The notes under the pieces are model-generated. The model searched no databases. It was not told the DNA's origin and saw only the letters and a list, made by a program, of their open reading frames with translations. A stretch of 64,000 nt of DNA, taken from the NCBI RefSeq assembly GCF_003160695.1, contig NZ_QGDD01000007.1, positions 186,001-250,000 on the forward strand, in the 5' to 3' direction. This document shows, piece after piece, positions 58,799-64,000 of this stretch (within the stretch, counting starts at the first letter, position 1; each line of letters starts with the position of its first letter). The stretch is from Nocardioides silvaticus (GTDB lineage: Bacteria > Actinomycetota > Actinomycetes > Propionibacteriales > Nocardioidaceae). Made by a program: the position numbers and the translations under genes.

Positions 58799-59065
58799 TC
58801 AGCCGTAGCGCAGCTTCGCCCGCTCGCGCGCCTTCGCGGCCTCGACCTCACGGTCCTTCGGGGGCGCGTTGGTCACCAGCGCGTCCAGCAGGTGCTGGGT
58901 GGCGTGCGCGACCTCGTGGACGGCGCGGTCGAACGCCTCCTGGTTGGCCTGCGACGGCTTCGTCGTACCGCTGACCTTGCGCACGTACTGCAGCGCGGCC
59001 GCGGTCACCTCGTCCGTCGTCGCGGGCGGCTCGAAGTTGTGGAGGACTCGGATGTTGCGGCACAT
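58799..59065 (-). CDS. DUF2277 domain protein
   Basis: This 88-residue protein matches DUF2277: MCRNIRVLHNFEPPATTDEVTAAALQYVRKVSG at the N-terminus and the conserved helical remainder (AHEVAHATQHLLDALV-like). The N-terminal Cys-2 and invariant NIRVLHNFEPP are characteristic. The function is unknown. ATG 59065 starts 120 bases downstream of the beta-propeller gene's end. A dyad cluster lies between them. Confidence 0.88.
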   Translation of the reverse strand: MCRNIRVLHNFEPPATTDEVTAAALQYVRKVSGTTKPSQANQEAFDRAVHEVAHATQHLLDALVTNAPPKDREVEAAKARERAKLRYG

Positions 59066-59111
59066 GGTCCGAGCCTACGTCGGGCCGGCGGGGCCCAGGG
59101 TTGTCCGTTGT

Positions 59112-59176
59112 TTCCACGGGTTGTCAGCCATTGCAACGGCTGACAACCCGTGGAATACCCGGCCGGCCGGGTATTC
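59112..59176. terminator. Overlapping 18-bp hairpin and 24-bp palindrome
   Basis: The arms 59112-59129 (TTCCACGGGTTGTCAGCC) and 59138-59155 pair perfectly with an eight-base loop. The right arm's end is reused by the palindrome 59153-59176, whose half is GAATACCCGGCC. On the minus strand these lie just after the stop of the beta-propeller gene and before DUF2277, so they probably end that transcript. The two forms cannot both be complete at once. Confidence 0.7.
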
Positions 59177-59191
59177 CGCGCTGGGGCAGAC

Positions 59192-61279
59192 CTACGAACG
59201 GTCCCGCAGGTCGAAGAACTCGACGTCCTCGCCGGTCACGAGGACCACCCGCCCGTCGGGGAGAGGTACGGCGCGCACCTGCTCGATGTCGTCGCCGTAC
59301 TCCACCTGGACCATCCGGTTGCGCAGCTCGCCGTCGACGATCCGCAGCACCGAGAGGTAGCCCACCCGTGCCCGCCGCTGGTCCTCGATCACCGTGAGGA
59401 TCGTGCGGTGGTCGTTGATGAACGTGAACGACCGCGGGTCGGTGCCGGCCAGAGCTCGGGTGCCGGGCGCGTAGTGCTGGACGTTCATCCGGTGCACGTT
59501 CTCCAGGTCCGCGACGTTGAACAGCCCGACCTGGGCGCCCCACGCCCGGCTCTGGAAGGCACGGCCCTCGCCGACGCCCACGAGGCGCTTGGGGCCGAGC
59601 GGGTGGAGGTACTCCGAGAAGCCGGGGATCTTCAGCTTCGAGATCAACCTCGGGCGCGACACGTCGGTGAGGTCGACGGCGTAGAGCGGGTCGACCTGGC
59701 GGAACGTCACCAGGATCGCGAGCCCGTCGAACCAGCGCACCGACTTCAGGTCCTCGTTGCGGCCCAGTCGGTCGAGCCGGCCGACCTCGACCAGGTCCTG
59801 CCCGTCACGCTCGAGCGTCACCACCGAGTTGAAATTGCCGGTCTCCGAGGTCGGTGTGACCGCGACCCGCAGCACGCCGCCGGCCTCGTCCATCGCCCAC
59901 CGGTCGTCGATCGCGCCCTCGACCTCGCCGGACGCCACGTGGGTCGCCGAGGTGCCGTCGAGCGCGAAGTCGAAGAGGTAGGTGTTGCCGCCGGTCACGC
60001 TCGGCAGCACGCGACTGCCGATGCACTCCCAGCACTCGAACCCGGTGCCCCAGCTCGGGCTCGCGGCCAGGTAGAGGTGGTCGACCGACTCGTAGGCGAT
60101 GTCGGTCGCGCCGGCCAGGCCGATCGCGTCGACCTCGGCCGGGGTGGCCGCGTCGAACCCGACCACGCTCACGGTGTCGAGAGTCAGCTCGTCGGGCGGG
60201 ACCGCCACGTCGGTGCAGTCGAGCAGCCGCGCGGGGTCCTCGTCGTTGGCGGTGATGAGCGGCAGCCAGTCCGCGATCGTCGAGCTCTCGACGACCTCCT
60301 GGTTCTCCAGGCGCGCCTCCCGCTCGTTGCGCCCCTTGCCCGGGCGGACGAAGTCGAGGTCCGGCAGCCCGCTCGACAGCACCAACCGGACCGCGTCGCC
60401 GTGCTGGCGCGCGGACAGCAGCTTGGCGTCGTAGGCCACGTCGTCGACGACCTCGGGCCGAGCCGGGTCGGCGATCGAGACGGTGAGGACGCGGGTGCCG
60501 ATCCGGGCTTGGGTGCCGGCGGCGGTACGACGCCGCGGTGCCTCGTCGTCGATGCCGACCGCGACCACGGTGTCGCCGGCCAGCATGATCTCTCCGTCCT
60601 CGAGCCCGTCGAGATCGATCGAGGAGAGGCGCTCGGTGCGCGTTCCGGTCACGTCGTAGACGATCAGCTCGTCGTCGCGGAGCCGGAGCAGGAGCTCGCC
60701 GTCGGTCTTCACCAGGTCCGGCTCGTCGACGCCGATCTCCTGGACGTTGGTGCCGGTGTCGCTGTTCTGCTGGCGGGACGTAGTCGCCCCGTCAAGGGCC
60801 TTGTACTGCCTGCTCAACTCGGCCGTTGGGGCGAACTGCATGTCTGCCAACGCCCTGTTGTTCAAACCGTCGCGCGCCCACTGGTCGAAGTAGTAGGGCA
60901 CCCGCTCCGCCCAGCCCCACGGCGTGACCCGGTCGAGCCCGCGGTCGACGTAGGTGGTGAGCAGGTCGTCGCAGGACTTCGCGGGGTCGAGGTCGGCCTG
61001 GAAGGCGACGTGGGTGGGCGAGCCGCCCGGCCCGTCCCCGCCGGCCCGCGAGTCGTCCCCGCCACCACCACCCTCCACCAGCGTGCCGGCGAGGAACGCG
61101 CCGGCGACGGCGGTCGCGACGCCGGCGGTGAGCAGAGGCTTGAGCACGAACCGGCGACGCTTCGAGGCGGGGGAGGAGGCGGTCCCACCAGAGGCTGCCG
61201 CCCGCCCGGCACGCAGGATGTCGTGGGTGGGCGCCTTGCCGACGGGCAGGTCGTCCCACAGGTCTTCGAGGTCGGTCAT
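59192..61279 (-). CDS. Membrane-anchored beta-propeller protein
   Basis: This 695-residue protein matches the Beta_propel family of secreted or anchored propellers. A cytoplasmic N-terminus of about 40 residues (MTDLEDLWDDLPVGKAPTHDIL) precedes one membrane helix (LLTAGVATAVAGAFLAGTLV, about 48-67), a Gly-rich linker and a long propeller region including GVDEPDLVKTDGELLLRL, SWGTGFECWECIGSR and FSEYLHPLGPKRLVGVGEG. ATG 61279 overlaps the stop of the upstream ECF sigma factor gene. The position and short cytoplasmic tail suggest an anti-sigma or sensor role, not proven. Confidence 0.83.
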   Translation of the reverse strand: MTDLEDLWDDLPVGKAPTHDILRAGRAAASGGTASSPASKRRRFVLKPLLTAGVATAVAGAFLAGTLVEGGGGGDDSRAGGDGPGGSPTHVAFQADLDPAKSCDDLLTTYVDRGLDRVTPWGWAERVPYYFDQWARDGLNNRALADMQFAPTAELSRQYKALDGATTSRQQNSDTGTNVQEIGVDEPDLVKTDGELLLRLRDDELIVYDVTGTRTERLSSIDLDGLEDGEIMLAGDTVVAVGIDDEAPRRRTAAGTQARIGTRVLTVSIADPARPEVVDDVAYDAKLLSARQHGDAVRLVLSSGLPDLDFVRPGKGRNEREARLENQEVVESSTIADWLPLITANDEDPARLLDCTDVAVPPDELTLDTVSVVGFDAATPAEVDAIGLAGATDIAYESVDHLYLAASPSWGTGFECWECIGSRVLPSVTGGNTYLFDFALDGTSATHVASGEVEGAIDDRWAMDEAGGVLRVAVTPTSETGNFNSVVTLERDGQDLVEVGRLDRLGRNEDLKSVRWFDGLAILVTFRQVDPLYAVDLTDVSRPRLISKLKIPGFSEYLHPLGPKRLVGVGEGRAFQSRAWGAQVGLFNVADLENVHRMNVQHYAPGTRALAGTDPRSFTFINDHRTILTVIEDQRRARVGYLSVLRIVDGELRNRMVQVEYGDDIEQVRAVPLPDGRVVLVTGEDVEFFDLRDRS

Positions 61280-61824
61280 CGCGACGCCCCTCCACTCAGG
61301 TCGAGGATGTGGTCGTTCGCAGCCAGCTGGGCCAGCGACCGGGACAGGCGACTCTTCACCGTGCCCGCCGGCACCCCCAGGACGTCGGCGGTCTGCTTCT
61401 CGGTGAGCTGCACGAAGTAACGCAGCACCACCACGTCCCGGTTCGGCTTGGTGAGGCACGCGAGCGCGCGGTGCACGGCGTCGGCCACGGCGACCGCGTC
61501 GGTGCCGTCACCGACGGCCGTGGTCCGACTGCCGTCCTCGAGCTCCCCGGTCGCAGCGCGGTCCTTCCACCACCGGGTGCGCCGGGTGTCGCGTAGGCAG
61601 TTGAGGAGCATCCGGTAGACGTAGGCGTCCCGGTTGTCCGCGCTGCTCACCTTGTCCCAGCCGGTGTAGCACCGCACGAGCGTGGTCTGGGCGAGGTCCT
61701 CCGCCTCGTGCGGCAGCGCCCCGAGGAACACGGCCGCACGGACCAACGTCCCCCACGACTGCTCCACGTAGGCGGCGTACTCCGCCTCGCTGTCTCGATC
61801 CACGGACTCTCCGATGCCTGTCAC
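61276..61824 (-). CDS. ECF RNA polymerase sigma factor
   Basis: This 182-residue sigma factor has region 2 (about 14-80: EYAAYVEQSWGTLVRAAVFLGALPHEAEDLAQTTLVRCYTGWDKV) and region 4 (about 118-165: ACLTKPNRDVVVLRYFVQLTEKQTADVLGVPAGTVKSRLSRSLAQL). It is SigE-family-like. GTG 61824 starts it. It is cotranscribed with the beta-propeller protein downstream, so two sigma/membrane-partner modules occur within 5 kb. Confidence 0.87.
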   Translation of the reverse strand: MTGIGESVDRDSEAEYAAYVEQSWGTLVRAAVFLGALPHEAEDLAQTTLVRCYTGWDKVSSADNRDAYVYRMLLNCLRDTRRTRWWKDRAATGELEDGSRTTAVGDGTDAVAVADAVHRALACLTKPNRDVVVLRYFVQLTEKQTADVLGVPAGTVKSRLSRSLAQLAANDHILDLSGGASR

Positions 61825-61903
61825 CGCTGGCTGCTTGACCGTACGACGGAACGCGGGCCCCCGGAGGTTCCATCCGGTTCGCGACGGGTGCGACGATGCT
61901 CAT

Positions 61904-63094
61904 ATGACCGAGTCCGGCAGCACCCGCACCTACGACCTCGTCCTCCTCGGCGCCACCGGCTTCACCGGAGGCTTGACGGCCGACTACCTGGCGGCGCACG
62001 CGCCGGACGGGCTGCGGTGGGCGATCGCGGGTCGCAGCAAGGAGAAGCTGGAGGCGGTCCGCGACCGGCTCGGCGCCGCCGGTGAGGGGGTCGAGCTGGT
62101 GGTCGCCGACTCCTCCGAGGAGGCCAGCCTGCGCGAGATGGCGTCGTCGACCAAGGTCGTCGCCACGACCGTCGGCCCCTACCTCGAGCACGGCGGCCCG
62201 CTGGTCGCGGCCTGCGCCCAGGAGGGCACCGACTACGCCGACCTGACCGGCGAGCCGGAGTTCGTCGACCGGATGTACGTCGAGCACCAGGCCACCGCCG
62301 AGGCCAGCGGTGCCCGGCTGGTCCAGGCGTGCGGCTTCGACTCGATCCCGCACGACCTCGGCGCCTACTTCACGATCCAGCAGCTGGCCGAGGAGCTCGG
62401 CGGCGAGATCACCGCGCCGGTCACGATGCGCGGCGTGGTCCGCTCCAACGGCACCTTCTCCGGCGGCACCTTCCACTCCGCGCTCGGCGCGTTCTCCCGT
62501 GCGCGGCAGATGCGCGAGGCGATGCAGGCCCGCAAGCGGGTCGAGCCGCGCCCCGAGGGCCGGCGCTCGAAGGGTGTCGGCGGCAAGCCCGGGCGCGACG
62601 GCGTGCTCGGCTACTGGCTGGTGCCGCTGCCGACCATCGACCCGTTCATCGTGGCCCGCAGCGGGGCCGCGCTGTCGTCGTACGGCCCGGACTTCCGCTA
62701 CTCCCACTACGCCGGCACCAAGACGCTGCGGTACGCCGGCGGCGGCATGGTCGGTGCCGGCGCGCTCGCCGTGGCGGCGCAGGTCCCGCCGGTGCGGGAC
62801 CTGCTGAAGAAGCGGGTGCCGCAGGGCAGCGGCCCGTCGGAGGGCCGCCGCAACGCGTCGTGGTTCACCGTCGAGTTCGTCGCCGAAAGCGCCGGCACGC
62901 AGGTGCGGACCAAGGTGTCGGGCGGCGACCCCGGCTACACCGAGACCGCGAAGATGCTGGCCGAGGCGTCGCTGTGCCTGGCGCTCGACGACAACCCGCC
63001 GACCGCGGGCCAGGTGACCACCGCCCAGGCGATGGGCGACGCCCTCCTGGCCCGGCTGCAGGCAGCCGGCATCACGTTCGAGCGCGTCTCCTGA
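61904..63094 (+). CDS. Saccharopine-dehydrogenase-like oxidoreductase
   Basis: This 396-residue NAD(P)-binding protein starts at ATG 61904 with GACGAT six bases upstream. It has DLVLLGATGFTGGLTADYLA (Rossmann GxTGFxG), WAIAGRSKEKLEAV, VGPYLEHGGPLVAACAQEGTDYADLTGE and ACGFDSIPHDLGA. These are the motifs of the trans-acting enoyl reductase group that partners polyketide synthases in mycobacteria. No such synthase lies in the window, so that role cannot be assigned here. It is followed after 35 bases by a flavin oxidoreductase on the same strand. Confidence 0.82.
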   Translation: MTESGSTRTYDLVLLGATGFTGGLTADYLAAHAPDGLRWAIAGRSKEKLEAVRDRLGAAGEGVELVVADSSEEASLREMASSTKVVATTVGPYLEHGGPLVAACAQEGTDYADLTGEPEFVDRMYVEHQATAEASGARLVQACGFDSIPHDLGAYFTIQQLAEELGGEITAPVTMRGVVRSNGTFSGGTFHSALGAFSRARQMREAMQARKRVEPRPEGRRSKGVGGKPGRDGVLGYWLVPLPTIDPFIVARSGAALSSYGPDFRYSHYAGTKTLRYAGGGMVGAGALAVAAQVPPVRDLLKKRVPQGSGPSEGRRNASWFTVEFVAESAGTQVRTKVSGGDPGYTETAKMLAEASLCLALDDNPPTAGQVTTAQAMGDALLARLQAAGITFERVS

Positions 63095-63129
63095 GCACCG
63101 TCAGCACCGGCACCGACAGCAGGAACCAC

Positions 63130-64000
63130 ATGCAGGTCGGCATGACGCTCCCGGTGATGGAGCCGGACCTCGACGCCGCGACCCTCGAGTCGTGGTCGCG
63201 CCTCGTCGACGACGGGCCGTTCTCCTCGCTCTGCTTCGGCGAGCGGATGGCGTTCGACAACCCCGACGCGCTCACCCTGCTCGGCGCCGTGTCCGCCTGG
63301 ACCAGGCGGGTCCGGATCGCGACCACGGTGCTCGTCCCGCAGCTGCACCACCCCGTGCAGCTGGCCAAGGCGATCGCCACCGGCGACCTGCTCAGTGGCG
63401 GCCGGCTCTCGGTCGGGGTCGGGGTGGGTGGGCGCGAGGAGGACTACCGCGCGGCCGGTGCCGAGCTCTCGACGAAGACCATGCAGGGGATGGCCGACCG
63501 GGTTGCGACCATGCGTCGCGTCTGGGCCGGAGACGAGGTGGTCGACGCCGTCCGCCCGGTCGGCCCGCCGCCCGTGCAGGCCGGCGGCCCCGAGATCCTC
63601 GTCGGGACGATGGGACCGAAGACCGTGCGGCACGCCGCGTCCTGGGCCGACGGCCTGGCCGGGGTGACCCTCGACTGCGACGTGACTGGTGTCGGCCGGC
63701 TCTTCGAGCAGGCGCGCGCCGACTGGGGCGACGCCGGTCGCCCGGCGCCGCGGCTGACCACGTCGTTCTGGTTCGCCGTCGGCGACGAGCCGCGCGCGCA
63801 GATCCACCGCCACTTGCGCCACTACATGAACTGGCTGCCCACCGACCTCGTCGACGCGCTCGCCGCCACCGCCGGCTTCGCGGGTACGTCGAGCGAGCTG
63901 CTCGACCTGCTCAAGCGGTTCGAGGACATCGGCACCGACGAGGTGCAGCTGATCCCCACGAGCTCCGACCGCACCCAGGTGGAGCGCATCGCCGAGGTCC
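63130..64000 (+). CDS. LLM-class flavin-dependent oxidoreductase, cut by the window end
   Basis: This protein starts at ATG 63130 with AGGA at 63121-63124 and runs off the window after about 290 residues. It has the luciferase-like fold: FGERMAFDNPDALTLLG, VRIATTVLVPQLHHPVQLAKAIATGDLLSGGRLSVGVGVGGREEDYRAAG, and MRRVWAGDEVV. Members use reduced F420 or FMN. A GTSSELLDLLKRF segment near the end is also typical. The coenzyme cannot be decided, and the end of the gene is not seen. Confidence 0.83.
   Translation, partial: MQVGMTLPVMEPDLDAATLESWSRLVDDGPFSSLCFGERMAFDNPDALTLLGAVSAWTRRVRIATTVLVPQLHHPVQLAKAIATGDLLSGGRLSVGVGVGGREEDYRAAGAELSTKTMQGMADRVATMRRVWAGDEVVDAVRPVGPPPVQAGGPEILVGTMGPKTVRHAASWADGLAGVTLDCDVTGVGRLFEQARADWGDAGRPAPRLTTSFWFAVGDEPRAQIHRHLRHYMNWLPTDLVDALAATAGFAGTSSELLDLLKRFEDIGTDEVQLIPTSSDRTQVERIAEV

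Overview
The window is from a very GC-rich actinobacterium, most likely Nocardioides or a close relative in the Nocardioidaceae. The evidence is the GC-rich third codon positions, many GTG starts, stop/start overlaps of the ATGA/GTGA type, a TTG-started rpoB, actinobacterial-type RpoB/RpoC, a six-gene Mce operon, an IdeR-type iron regulator and a serC/citrate synthase/pdxH neighbourhood. There are no rRNA or tRNA genes, no CRISPR array, no prophage and no transposase. It reads as ordinary chromosome.

Layout. (1) 1-1418: rplJ-rplL with a probable L10 leader and a strong terminator. (2) 1572-13077: a continuous plus-strand lipid-import operon: the MceG ATPase, two YrbE/MlaE permeases, MceA to MceF, an Mce-associated membrane protein and an unusual J-domain-like membrane protein. 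It sits between rplL and rpoB. (3) 13459-20878: rpoB-rpoC, closed by a 16-bp terminator hairpin and followed by three tandem 51-bp repeats. (4) 21282-32400: single genes and short operons: an acidic small protein, a geranylgeranyl-reductase-type flavoprotein, a tandem Nudix protein, a hydroxyacid-oxoacid transhydrogenase next to a large FAD/Fe-S 2-hydroxyacid dehydrogenase, a 28-residue membrane ORF, a methyltransferase, a secreted propeller-like protein, a DUF1905 protein, topoisomerase IB and a macrodomain protein. (5) 32446-43244: a PAP2 phosphatase, serC, a GNAT, an ABC exporter divergent from a two-component system, a secreted peptidase-like protein, citrate synthase, pdxH and a pseudokinase-like membrane protein. 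(6) 43399-52910: a secreted CocE-type hydrolase, then a tandem-GNAT gene divergent from a TetR regulator and its heterodimeric ABC exporter, then an MFS efflux/MarR operon preceded by a striking leader RNA. (7) 52924-64000: alpha-glucosidase, an acyl-thioesterase-like protein, an IdeR/DtxR regulator, a sirtuin, two ECF sigma loci, a PCMT-type methyltransferase, DUF2277, a saccharopine-dehydrogenase-like oxidoreductase and a truncated LLM flavin oxidoreductase.

The most unusual material is non-coding. Positions 50462-50710 form a self-contained leader: a promoter, a Shine-Dalgarno of 14 bases almost fully complementary to the 16S tail, a start codon inside a hairpin, a 12-codon ORF, further hairpins and a true U-tract terminator. 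Positions 39937-40157 hold ten 22-bp repeats arranged as four forward and six inverted copies, filling exactly the gap between two convergent stop codons. Two copies of a 59-65 bp element with perfect 21-24 bp arms occur at 45134-45192, where one supplies a stop codon, and at 58413-58477, where the other lies in frame inside a methyltransferase gene. Several smaller palindromic repeats also sit in frame inside coding sequences. About fifteen genes have a -10-like hexamer 6-7 bases before the start codon, which points to widespread leaderless mRNAs.
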